This document shows positions 1-6,424 of a DNA stretch of 11,366 nt, piece after piece. A program made the position numbers and the translations under genes. Under the pieces are notes generated by a model. It was given only the letters and a program-made list of their open reading frames with translations. It did not search any database and was not told the DNA's origin. The stretch's first letter is position 1, and the number at the start of each line of letters is the position of its first letter. Source of the DNA: Parcubacteria group bacterium (GTDB lineage Bacteria > Patescibacteria > Paceibacteria > UBA9973 > UBA2103); assembly GCA_028286605.1 (NCBI GenBank), contig JAQBRE010000001.1, positions 1-11,366 of the forward strand, written 5' to 3'.

Positions 1-363
1 GCTCCGTCAGACTTTCGTCCATTGCGGAAGATTCTCGACTGCGGCCTCCCGTAGGAGTATGGGCCGTGTCTCAGTCCCATCGGTGGGGGTCAGCCTCTCA
101 GCTCCCCTAAACGTCGTAGCCTTGGTAGGCCATTACCCTACCAACTAGCTGATATTACGCACGCCGCTCCCATAGCGAAAAAACTTTACCCTTGTTAGGG
201 ACCATCCGGAATTACCTCACCTTTCGGTAAGCTATGCCAGACTATGGGGTGCGTTCGTACGTGTTACTACCTCGTCTGCCACTGTCCTTGCGGACCGTTC
301 GACTTGCATGCCTTATCCACGCCGCCAGCATTCATCCTGAGCTAGGATCAAACTCTCATTAAG
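1..363 (-). rRNA. 16S rRNA, 5' part (runs off the left edge)
   Basis: The reverse complement begins with the universal 16S start AGAGTTTGATCCTAGCTCAG (337-356) and runs through GAACGCTGGCGGC to the conserved block at 39-58, ACTCCTACGGGAGGCCGCAG. The mature 5' end is placed at about 363 by counting back from GAGTTTG as in E. coli. From that end to the ACTCCTACGGG block is about 306 nt, against about 338 in E. coli, so variable regions V1-V2 are shortened. The sequence GCAGTCGAGAATCTTCCGCA after the block is typical of Parcubacteria/CPR 16S genes. The 3' portion, including the anti-Shine-Dalgarno tail, is outside the window. The left edge falls in a highly conserved stretch. The identity as 16S is essentially certain; the lineage call is from memory of such sequences, not from a search. 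Confidence 0.97.
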
Positions 364-414
364 AATAGGCGGAACACAAGAATATAACTTCTTGGATCCA
401 CTTACTTTTCTAGA

Positions 415-434
415 TATTCAGTTTTCAACGAGCG
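415..434 (-). promoter_or_regulatory. boxA-like element in the 16S leader
   Basis: On the minus strand the leader reads CGCTCGTTGAAAACTGAATA. It resembles the boxA-type antitermination sequence found ahead of 16S genes in many bacteria (TGCTCTTTGAAAA-like). It lies about 50 nt upstream of the mature 16S 5' end and downstream of the candidate promoter. A small inverted repeat, CAAGAA-6 nt-TTCTTG, follows at 377-394 and may be part of the processing stem. The assignment is by resemblance only. Confidence 0.45.
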
Positions 435-442
435 AAAACAAA

Positions 443-460
443 CCCCGCCCCTTCGCGGGG
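443..460 (-). terminator. Terminator-like hairpin at the start of the 16S leader
   Basis: CCCCGC and GCGGGG arms enclose a 6-nt loop, and on the minus strand the hairpin is followed by TTTGTTTT, so it looks like an intrinsic terminator. It lies only about 4 to 20 nt after the predicted start of the rRNA transcript (about 464). It could stop read-through entering from upstream, or it could simply be a structured 5' end of the rRNA precursor. A plus-strand terminator is unlikely because only antisense 16S sequence lies upstream on that strand. Confidence 0.5.
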
Positions 461-470
461 CAGTAAAGAC

Positions 471-499
471 ATAGTATAGGAAGCGAATAGGCGCGTCAA
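471..499 (-). promoter_or_regulatory. Candidate sigma-70-type promoter for the 16S gene
   Basis: On the minus strand a -35 box TTGACG (494-499) and a -10 box TACTAT (471-476) are separated by exactly 17 bp. The predicted start is an A at about 464, roughly 100 nt upstream of the mature 16S end. It sits between the terminator of the small upstream gene (548-569) and the 16S leader, which is where an rRNA promoter should be. This is the best-matching promoter in the window. Confidence 0.7.
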
Positions 500-547
500 G
501 CTTTGCCTCCCTGCCCTTCCAGAGCCTAACTAGGCCATAAATAAGGA

Positions 548-569
548 CCGCCGCGTCGGAACGCGGCGG
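548..569 (-). terminator. Intrinsic terminator of the 69-aa gene
   Basis: A perfect 9-bp GC-rich stem, CCGCCGCGT/ACGCGGCGG, with tetraloop CGGA. On the minus strand it is followed by the T-rich TCCTTATTTAT. It lies about 30 nt after the stop codon of the small gene at 601-810 and before the rRNA promoter, so it insulates the two. The plus-strand side is also T-rich (TTTCTT), so it may work in both directions. Confidence 0.75.
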
Positions 570-600
570 GTTTCTTATAACATCCTGATAGTCGTTAATC

Positions 601-810
601 TCACTTGATGAGCAGGTGAGATTCCTCACGTTTGACGCGCACTTTGGTCAGGGTGACGTTTTCCCAGCATGCACCTTGAGGCTTAAGAGTCGGCCAGCGT
701 GTCTTAGCAGAGCCATCATCTTCAGCCTCGAAGTCGATCTGGAATGGTTGATCCTCGCTTGTTGGATCAGTTCCATAAGACTGCGTCCCCCTCACGCAAT
801 ATGTAGCCAT
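601..810 (-). CDS. Small hypothetical protein, 69 aa
   Basis: I do not recognise this protein. The start MATYCVRGTQ was chosen because AGGAG stands 10 nt upstream of its ATG (810), the clearest Shine-Dalgarno site in the window; the longer reading frame back to 903 has no comparable site. The product is soluble-looking with no membrane segment or signal peptide. Its first half is acidic (DFEAEDD at about residues 26-32), its C-terminus basic (KVRVKREE), and it has two cysteines (C5, C48). It is monocistronic: a candidate promoter lies at 844-872 and a strong terminator at 548-569. It diverges from the UMP kinase gene and is the last gene before the 16S promoter. Support for a real gene comes from the matching promoter, ribosome site and terminator, not from homology. 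Confidence 0.65.
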   Translation of the reverse strand: MATYCVRGTQSYGTDPTSEDQPFQIDFEAEDDGSAKTRWPTLKPQGACWENVTLTKVRVKREESHLLIK

Positions 811-842
811 CTGCGTTTCTCTCCTGTGCAATTGCCTGACGC

Positions 843-872
843 CACATTGCACTGCATTACGCAATGTGTCAA
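843..872 (-). promoter_or_regulatory. Candidate promoter with inverted repeat for the 69-aa gene
   Basis: On the minus strand a perfect -35 box TTGACA (867-872) is followed after 17 bp by CAATGT (844-849), a poor -10. An 8-bp perfect inverted repeat, CACATTGC (843-850) and GCAATGTG (861-868) with a 10-nt loop, covers both boxes. This layout would suit a repressor operator. Transcription would start near 837, leaving a leader of about 27 nt. The weak -10 is the main doubt. Confidence 0.4.
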
Positions 873-904
873 ATCTACGTAGGACACTTTTGCAGGTGCG
901 CAAG

Positions 905-932
905 TTGTGCGCATGCGAGGAGGGTTTATACT
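905..932 (+). promoter_or_regulatory. Candidate promoter for the UMP kinase gene
   Basis: A good -10 box TATACT (927-932) is preceded after 16 bp by TTGTGC (905-910), which matches only the first half of the -35 consensus. Transcription would start near 939, about 15 nt before the ATG at 954. No Shine-Dalgarno site lies in that short leader. Confidence 0.45.
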
Positions 933-953
933 AAGAGAGCCGTCAAGCCTTGC

Positions 954-1655
954 ATGAGTCTCACCCGTGCAAAAAGAGAATATATAGTGCTTTCTGTTGG
1001 AGGGTCTTTAATAGTTCCTGGTGAAATTGACGTCGCCTTTCTTCAGAATTTCCGTGCCTTCATCCTCGACCATGTGCGTCGAGGCTTTTCTTTTTTCATA
1101 ATTACAGGCGGCGGTAAAACAGCACGACTGTATCAAGATGCGGGGCACCGCACCAGCGGCGAATTGCATCCTGAAGATCTTGATTGGCTGGGCATACACG
1201 CGACGCGCATGAATGCGCATCTTATGCGCGCTATTTTCATCGACGAAGCGCAGGCACGAATCGTAAAGAATCCGACTCGCAAGATACAGGCGAAGAAATC
1301 TATAATCATCGGTGCCGGCTGGAAGCCAGGATGGTCTACGGATTACTGCGCCGTTATGGCAGCTAAGAAACTAGGCGCGAAGCGCGTGGTGAATCTTTCC
1401 AATATCAGCCACGTATACACCGCAGACCCGAAGAAGGATCCGAGCGCAGAAAAGATCGAGCATATAAAATGGGATGAATTCCGAAAGCTCATTCCGGATC
1501 ATTGGGACCCAGGACTCTCTTCCCCGTTCGACCCTATCGCTGCACGTGAGGCACAGCACAGCGGTATTGAAGTCGCTGTTATGGATGGAAAGAATCTTGA
1601 TGCGCTCGGGAACTATCTTGATGGAAAGCCGTTCGAAGGTACGGTGATCAACTAA
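954..1655 (+). CDS. pyrH: UMP kinase, archaeal type (amino-acid kinase fold)
   Basis: Expected to phosphorylate UMP to UDP with ATP in the cytoplasm (pyrimidine nucleotide synthesis). The 233-aa product has the fold's landmarks in order: an N-terminal GGSLIVPGEID loop, TGGGKTARLY, WLGIHATRMNAHLMRA, GAGWKPGWSTD, a VYTADPKKDPSAEKI loop near residue 160, SSPFDPIAAREAQHSGI and a C-terminal GTVI. This order and wording match archaeal UMP kinases (Pyrococcus type) rather than the usual bacterial PyrH with its KLSGEAL start. The frame is open back to 864, but Met at 954 fits the family's start. No Shine-Dalgarno site is present. It stands alone on the plus strand and overlaps the convergent UPF0200 gene by 4 nt. 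GC in two sampled 60-nt lines is 42-43%, below its neighbours. A related amino-acid kinase specificity cannot be excluded. Confidence 0.83.
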   Translation: MSLTRAKREYIVLSVGGSLIVPGEIDVAFLQNFRAFILDHVRRGFSFFIITGGGKTARLYQDAGHRTSGELHPEDLDWLGIHATRMNAHLMRAIFIDEAQARIVKNPTRKIQAKKSIIIGAGWKPGWSTDYCAVMAAKKLGAKRVVNLSNISHVYTADPKKDPSAEKIEHIKWDEFRKLIPDHWDPGLSSPFDPIAAREAQHSGIEVAVMDGKNLDALGNYLDGKPFEGTVIN

Positions 1656-2200
1656 GCGAACTGCTCAAGGAATTCATCGAGCTTCTGATGGAGTTCTTCG
1701 ATGGTTCCGTCATTTTCAATGATCACGTCTGAAAGCTTGAGTGCGCCGAAGATATCCTGCTTGGCCGGGTCACTTGAATTCATTTCTTTCTTTTCCTGCT
1801 CTACCCACTTCTCGAACGTAACGTGGTCGGTTTCGCTGGCACGTTTGATGACACGTGCGAAGCGTATTTCGGGCGTCGCATCGACGCCCAGAACGATACC
1901 GCCTTCCTGTTGTATAAAAGTCACTTCTGCTTTCGCGCGTAAGCTTTCGATTACTGCATCTTTTTCAGACGCTTCCGCTTGCTTCAAGAGCTCTTCCATC
2001 ACATATGTAGGACCATGCTGCGCACGAAGCTCATTCGCCACTGATGCCATCGAGTCGCGATCTACCGGCAAGCTACGTCGGGTGATCTCATCAATAAGAA
2101 AAGTTCGTGCCGCGAAGTGCACGAACCCCTTCTGTCCTACGAGATAGTCGACCACCGCCCCCTTCCCTGCTCCGAATGAACCGGTGATGCCGAGTATCAT
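1652..2200 (-). CDS. P-loop nucleotide kinase-like protein (UPF0200 / dephospho-CoA kinase-like)
   Basis: A 182-aa cytoplasmic protein with a Walker A loop at residues 7-14 (GSFGAGKG) directly after the first strand. It also has VDRDSMASVANELRAQHGP near residues 46-64, a second strand GIVLGVDATPEIRFARVIKR, a WVEQEKKE segment, and a C-terminal SDVIIENDGTIEEL motif. This pattern is that of the UPF0200 family, best known from archaea, within the adenylate kinase/dephospho-CoA kinase class. The physiological substrate of that family is not established, so a specific reaction is not assigned. It is the last gene of the secD-secF unit, starting 2 nt after the secF stop, with no clear Shine-Dalgarno site. 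Its stop overlaps that of the UMP kinase gene in the CTAA sequence at 1652-1655, and no terminator is visible between them. Confidence 0.7.
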   Translation of the reverse strand: MILGITGSFGAGKGAVVDYLVGQKGFVHFAARTFLIDEITRRSLPVDRDSMASVANELRAQHGPTYVMEELLKQAEASEKDAVIESLRAKAEVTFIQQEGGIVLGVDATPEIRFARVIKRASETDHVTFEKWVEQEKKEMNSSDPAKQDIFGALKLSDVIIENDGTIEELHQKLDEFLEQFA

Positions 2201-2202
2201 TT

Positions 2203-3141
2203 TTATTTCTTCTTAGCGGGCTTGTTAGAAACGATTGCGTCCTTCGAGAATTTATTCGCGAGCGGAACAAGCAAGGGTGCGGCAAGGAGAATCGAGGAAT
2301 ACGTTCCGGCAATGACGCCGACAAGGAGCACGTAGGAGAAGTACTGCGTCGCAGGGCTGCCGATGAATGCGAGCGCGAGGAGCGCGAGCACCACGGTAAG
2401 CGATGTGTTGATAGAGCGGCCGAGCGTCTGCGTGACGGACTTACCCACGGTCACATCGAAGGATTCCTTGATGTTGTGCTCCTGATTATCGTGAAGATGT
2501 TCACGGACGCGGTCGAAAATGACGATCGTGTCGTTCACCGAGTAGCCAAGAATGGCGAGCAGTGCCACCACGAAGAGCGAATCAACTTGGGCGCCGGTGT
2601 AGTGCGCGAGGATAGCGTAGAAGCCAGTCGGAATGATGACGTCATGAATGAGAATCACCACGACGATGCCGCCATATACCCATGAGGAGACCGGACGTGA
2701 GACGCGGCGGAATGCCCACGCGATGTAAAGCATGATCGCAGCGATAACGGCGAGGAGCGCGTACAGAGACTTGATGCCGAGTTCAGCGCCGAGCGATGGG
2801 CCGATGGAATTGAAGCGAAGCTCGGTGAGCGGTGCCTTGCCGTTCTCAGAAAGCGCAGCGAGTACGGCGACATGCTCTTCTGGCGTCAGCGTGCGGGTGC
2901 GAAGGAGAACGCCATTGGTACCGCTGTTAAGTACGGACGCTCCGCCAAGCGCGAGCTGCTTCACATCCGCGTTCAGCACGTCGAGCCCTGGACGTGAATT
3001 CGTGTACGTCACTTCCTCGAGCGAGCCGCCGGTGAAGTCGATAGAGAGCGGCAGGCCGAAGACAGCGATAGCGCCTATCGCGATAGCGAGAAGAAGGCCA
3101 GTGATTATGAAGAAAATCTTACGGTTGCGGACGATGTACAT
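2203..3141 (-). CDS. secF: Protein translocase subunit SecF
   Basis: SecF partners SecD in the membrane and helps the SecYEG channel complete protein export using the proton-motive force. The 312-aa product has a first membrane helix at about residues 8-30, then the SIDFTGGSLEE motif (33-43), a short extracytoplasmic domain, RFNSIGPSLGAEL (109-121), and five further helices. The signature GYSVNDTIVIFDRVRE is at 199-214, containing the Asp that is conserved in the family. The protein ends in a basic tail (KPAKKK). The length is normal for a stand-alone SecF. The start follows the secD stop by 2 nt with only an A-rich stretch before it, suggesting translational coupling. The next gene begins 2 nt after its stop. 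Confidence 0.96.
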   Translation of the reverse strand: MYIVRNRKIFFIITGLLLAIAIGAIAVFGLPLSIDFTGGSLEEVTYTNSRPGLDVLNADVKQLALGGASVLNSGTNGVLLRTRTLTPEEHVAVLAALSENGKAPLTELRFNSIGPSLGAELGIKSLYALLAVIAAIMLYIAWAFRRVSRPVSSWVYGGIVVVILIHDVIIPTGFYAILAHYTGAQVDSLFVVALLAILGYSVNDTIVIFDRVREHLHDNQEHNIKESFDVTVGKSVTQTLGRSINTSLTVVLALLALAFIGSPATQYFSYVLLVGVIAGTYSSILLAAPLLVPLANKFSKDAIVSNKPAKKK

Positions 3142-3143
3142 AC

Positions 3144-4490
3144 TTATTCTTTAGTTTCTTTATTCACGCGGCCGAGATTGAATCCGCTCGAGCAGAGGAA
3201 GCGCCACGCGCGATTGCCATGCTCAGGCAGGATTGCCTGAAGGAAGATGCGCGAGACGAATACTGCGGAGAAGAGCGAAGTGAGGACGCCGAAGCCGAAG
3301 ACGAGCGCGAAGCCCTTCACGAGCGAGGTTCCCACCCAGAAGAGGATAACCGCAGAGATGAGCATCGTAAGGTGGCCGTCACGAATAGCAGGCCATGCGC
3401 GGCCGAAGCCGATCTTCGATGCTTCCTGCGGTCCCTTCCCTGCACGAAGCTCTTCCTTCATGCGCTCGAAGATAAGCACGTTCGCATCCACGGCCAAGCC
3501 GATAGAGAGAATGAATCCGGCGATGCCCGAAGCGGTGAGTGTAATCGGAATCAGCTTGATAAGTGCGATCGTAATCAGCATGTAGATAACGAGCGCAAGC
3601 GCAGCGATGATACCCGGAAGGCGGTACCAGATGATCATGAAAAGAGAGACGAGCGCGAAGCCGACGATACCCGCAGTGATGCCATCATGGAATGCCGCAG
3701 CGCCGAGCGATGGGCCGACGGAGTCGCTGGAAATCAGCGTGATAGGAACCGGCAGTGCGCCGAAGTTAAGGTTCTGCACGAGATCGCGCGCCTGTACCGG
3801 CGTAAAACCGCCGGAGATGGTCGCTGCGCCGCCTGAAATAGCTTCCTTGATAACTGGCTCTGAAATAGACTGTCCATCGAGGAAAATCGCGAGTGTGCCG
3901 CCAACATTTTCGCCTGTGATCTTTTCGAACATCTTCGCACCGGTGTCGTCGAAATTAAGTACGACGATAGGCTGATTCGCTGCGGTACCGCCCGTGCTGC
4001 CTGTTGAGAACTGAAGCTGCGCAGACTTCACATACCGGCCGGTGAGACCTGTCGGAATGTAGTCAGTCGTTGTGCCGTTTATCGTAACGGGTGTCGGAGA
4101 CTTGAGCTTGAATTCAAGCACAGGAGTCTTACCGAGCGCGTCTACAGCAGCCTTCACATCCGTTACGCCAGGAAGATCAACGAGGAGACGATCTTCCTGC
4201 TGGCCTGCAACCGCGCTCGAACGCTCGAGCTGTACGAGCGGCTCTGCGACGCCGAAGAGGTTTACGCGGCGGTCGATGATATCGCGAAGCGAATTAAGCG
4301 CCCCTTGCTTATCACCCGTAACGCCAGAGGTATCTGCGCGGTAGATAAGTTCCGTACCGCCGGCAAGGTCAAGACCGAGGCGTACCGGGAACTTCCCTGT
4401 CTGCTGGGTATTCCAGACGAACCAGCCGAGGAGGCCAGCCAGGATTATGATTACTACTGCGAATAGGATGCGGCCGGCCCTGAAAGACAT
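3144..4490 (-). CDS. secD: Protein translocase subunit SecD
   Basis: SecD is the larger partner of SecF in the Sec accessory complex of the cytoplasmic membrane. In this 448-aa protein a membrane helix at about residues 8-27 is followed by LGLDLAGGTELIYRAD (38-53), a moderate extracytoplasmic region (about 54-255), DSVGPSLG (256-263), and five C-terminal helices. The signature AVDANVLIFERMKEE is at 333-347 and RDGHLTMLISAVILFWVGTS at 370-389. E. coli SecD is about 615 aa; the shorter form here, with a reduced P1 region, is like those of Gram-positives and CPR bacteria. One small deviation is His in the RDGHLT segment, where Asn is common. It starts 17 nt after folD without a Shine-Dalgarno site and is followed at once by secF. 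Confidence 0.96.
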   Translation of the reverse strand: MSFRAGRILFAVVIIILAGLLGWFVWNTQQTGKFPVRLGLDLAGGTELIYRADTSGVTGDKQGALNSLRDIIDRRVNLFGVAEPLVQLERSSAVAGQQEDRLLVDLPGVTDVKAAVDALGKTPVLEFKLKSPTPVTINGTTTDYIPTGLTGRYVKSAQLQFSTGSTGGTAANQPIVVLNFDDTGAKMFEKITGENVGGTLAIFLDGQSISEPVIKEAISGGAATISGGFTPVQARDLVQNLNFGALPVPITLISSDSVGPSLGAAAFHDGITAGIVGFALVSLFMIIWYRLPGIIAALALVIYMLITIALIKLIPITLTASGIAGFILSIGLAVDANVLIFERMKEELRAGKGPQEASKIGFGRAWPAIRDGHLTMLISAVILFWVGTSLVKGFALVFGFGVLTSLFSAVFVSRIFLQAILPEHGNRAWRFLCSSGFNLGRVNKETKE

Positions 4491-4507
4491 AGATATCTAG
4501 AGTGTAC

Positions 4508-5344
4508 TTAGGCCACGCGGTTTGTCAAAAGGGCCCGCATCGTCAGAATGGCTGCATTACGGAAAAGACAGGCTACGGCGATGGGTCCGACGCCGCCAGG
4601 GACTGGGGTAAAAACGCTCGCAGTTTCAGCGCAACGCGGGTCTGCATCCCCCACGATTGCTCCATTGGACTCGCTTGTGCCTGCATCTATGAGCACGACA
4701 CCTTGTTTCAGATGCTCCGGCTGGATAAGACCAGGACTTCCTGCACCTGAAACGACGATGTCCATGTTCGGTAACAGCGTCGGCAATGTTTCCTGCGTAT
4801 CGCGCGTAACGATAATCACATTCGCTTTCTGCTGCTGAAGCCAGTGCCACACGGGCTGCCCTACCAAGCGACCATTACCAACGACGAGCGCTTTTGAACC
4901 AGCGACTTCAACATCGCCTCGCATGCAAATTTCTGCGACTGCTGCTGCTACCGGAGGTAGCAGCGCACCTTCGTTTCCCTGCTCGAACGCAAGATACGAA
5001 ACCGGTGAAAGCACGTCGGCATCAAGCGCAACCGGGATGCGCGCAAGTATCGCTTCCTGATCAAGATGCTCAGGAAGCGGAAGCTGTACGATTACAGCGT
5101 CCGCGCCGGGTGCGATGACTGCTGCGATTACTTCTTCGTTCGTCGCTTCATCAGGAAGATGAATGATATCCATTTTCATGCCGGCATCTTCAGCTTTCGC
5201 TGATTTTATGCGCAGATACGAATGCGTTGCCGGCGAGGGCGCGACCACGACAGCGCGCACCACCGGTACATGCGGCAGCTTGGCGACCTCGAGTTTTGTG
5301 GCGGCAAGAATGCTAGCCGCGATGGCGCGTCCGTCTACGATCAT
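4508..5344 (-). CDS. folD: FolD, methylenetetrahydrofolate dehydrogenase/cyclohydrolase
   Basis: FolD interconverts 5,10-methylene-, methenyl- and 10-formyl-tetrahydrofolate, supplying one-carbon units. The 278-aa protein is of usual length and keeps the landmarks: an N-terminal DGRAIAASI, the YxxxK catalytic pair (Y43, K47 in HSYLRIK), QLPLP (87-91), DAD (108-110) at the place of the usual DVDG, a nucleotide loop GNGRLVGQP (156-164), MDIVVSGAGSPG, and the signature TPVPGGVGP (246-254). Several positions differ from the textbook enzyme: GNG where GRS is usual, LPPVAAAV where PCTPxG is usual, and V after DAD where G is usual. This hints at altered cofactor preference or reduced cyclohydrolase function, but it remains clearly FolD-like. 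The start codon overlaps the stop of the SDR gene in ATGA (5341-5344), implying coupling. Confidence 0.9.
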   Translation of the reverse strand: MIVDGRAIAASILAATKLEVAKLPHVPVVRAVVVAPSPATHSYLRIKSAKAEDAGMKMDIIHLPDEATNEEVIAAVIAPGADAVIVQLPLPEHLDQEAILARIPVALDADVLSPVSYLAFEQGNEGALLPPVAAAVAEICMRGDVEVAGSKALVVGNGRLVGQPVWHWLQQQKANVIIVTRDTQETLPTLLPNMDIVVSGAGSPGLIQPEHLKQGVVLIDAGTSESNGAIVGDADPRCAETASVFTPVPGGVGPIAVACLFRNAAILTMRALLTNRVA

Positions 5345-6411
5345 TTCGGCTTGTTACGACGACTAAGCGCAGGCACCGCGTATTCATAGATACCGTCTGT
5401 ATAGTAGAACGCATCGAACCCTTGATATTTGTATTCGTATCCGAGCTCACGCGTTACCTTCGTGCCGTCTACCGCGATCGGATAGGAATAGCCGCGCCAT
5501 GCGCCAGGACCGGTCGGGATTTTGCCTCGCGTTAGATGCCAGAACACGAAGAACGGCAGGCGAACCATCCATGGCTGTACGGTCAGGATGCGCTTCCCTA
5601 CGGCACGTGCCATATCGGCGCCGCGCACGACGGGGCCGGGAGGACAGATATTGAATACTTCGTATCCTTTCACCGGCTCGCCGAAGGCGAGCCGTTCGAT
5701 GATACCAACGACATCATCCTCATGAATGAACTGACGGACCCACTTCGGCGTAATCGGCACGAAGGACACCATCGCAGAAACGAGACGATATGCGAGCGAT
5801 CCTTTCATCTGTCCGGAAAGCGTAGACTGCAGCCCGAAGCGAATACGCATGAAGCGGCCGCGAGGACCGGTGATAGCAGCCGGGCGAACGATAGCGACTG
5901 AAATATCCTTGTTCGCTCGTCCCTCGTACTTCTCTTCAAGATGCGCCTCTGCGATACGCTTCTCTTCTGCATACAGATACTCAGAAACGCGGAACGGCTC
6001 GTCTTCGGTATAGAGATGATCTATCTCATTCTTAGGAAACGCACCATATGAAGATACGGTAGAGAAATCGATCAGGCGCTTCACGTCTGAATGCTCGAAT
6101 GCATAATCGAAAATCTTGTCGGAGCCGTCGATATTCCATTTCCACGTCGTCGCTCGGTCTCCGTACAATTCACGGATCTGCCATGCCGTATGAATGATGA
6201 TATCCGGCGAAAGATCCTTCACGAGCTCCTCCCACGTGTCTGCCGTATTCATCTCGAAGTAGGTAAGCTTTTCTATTTCATTGAAATTCTCCGGCTTCGG
6301 TTCTTTGTCGATACCGATGATCTGCTGCACGTCATCGCGGGCAGCGAATTTCTCAACGAGCATCGCGCCTACGTAACCTGCTGCTCCGGTGATAAGGATA
6401 GTGTGCTTCAT
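5341..6411 (-). CDS. NAD-dependent epimerase/dehydratase (extended SDR family)
   Basis: A 356-aa Rossmann-fold oxidoreductase that probably acts on a nucleotide sugar or similar substrate in the cytoplasm. It shows the NAD-binding loop TGAAGYVG at residues 8-15, an acidic residue after the second strand (GIDKE, about 33-37), DFSTVSSYG (115-123) carrying the catalytic Ser/Thr, and the YAEEK catalytic pair (Y147, K151). IVRPAAITGPRGRF follows at about 174-187, and the C-terminal half has substrate-binding character. The exact sugar is not determinable. I chose ATG at 6411, which leads straight into MKHTILITG; a GTG at 6423 would add four residues. It lies 13 nt after the sugar-phosphate transferase stop and overlaps folD by 4 nt. 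The neighbouring transferase suggests a role in surface glycan precursor supply, which is inference. Confidence 0.85.
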   Translation of the reverse strand: MKHTILITGAAGYVGAMLVEKFAARDDVQQIIGIDKEPKPENFNEIEKLTYFEMNTADTWEELVKDLSPDIIIHTAWQIRELYGDRATTWKWNIDGSDKIFDYAFEHSDVKRLIDFSTVSSYGAFPKNEIDHLYTEDEPFRVSEYLYAEEKRIAEAHLEEKYEGRANKDISVAIVRPAAITGPRGRFMRIRFGLQSTLSGQMKGSLAYRLVSAMVSFVPITPKWVRQFIHEDDVVGIIERLAFGEPVKGYEVFNICPPGPVVRGADMARAVGKRILTVQPWMVRLPFFVFWHLTRGKIPTGPGAWRGYSYPIAVDGTKVTRELGYEYKYQGFDAFYYTDGIYEYAVPALSRRNKPK

Positions 6412-6424
6412 ATATAGGTACACA

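Noticed and set aside
364..600. Possible tRNA gene near the 16S leader or in the 23S-5S spacer
   Set aside because: The hairpins there are simple stems; no cloverleaf, T-loop GGTTCGA-type sequence or anticodon arm could be assembled.
402..629. A 75-codon minus-strand open frame between the small gene and 16S
   Set aside because: It covers the terminator, the rRNA promoter and the leader hairpin, and its composition and lack of start signals do not support a gene.
918..923. AGGAGG on the plus strand as a ribosome binding site
   Set aside because: It is about 30 nt from the UMP kinase ATG and no start codon lies at the right distance; it overlaps the promoter spacer instead.
3219..3836. A 205-codon plus-strand open frame opposite secD
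   Set aside because: It lies wholly antisense to the well-supported secD, is almost entirely charged residues, and has no recognisable domain; it is a by-product of secD codon use. The other plus-strand frames across secF, folD, the SDR and rodA are rejected for the same reason.
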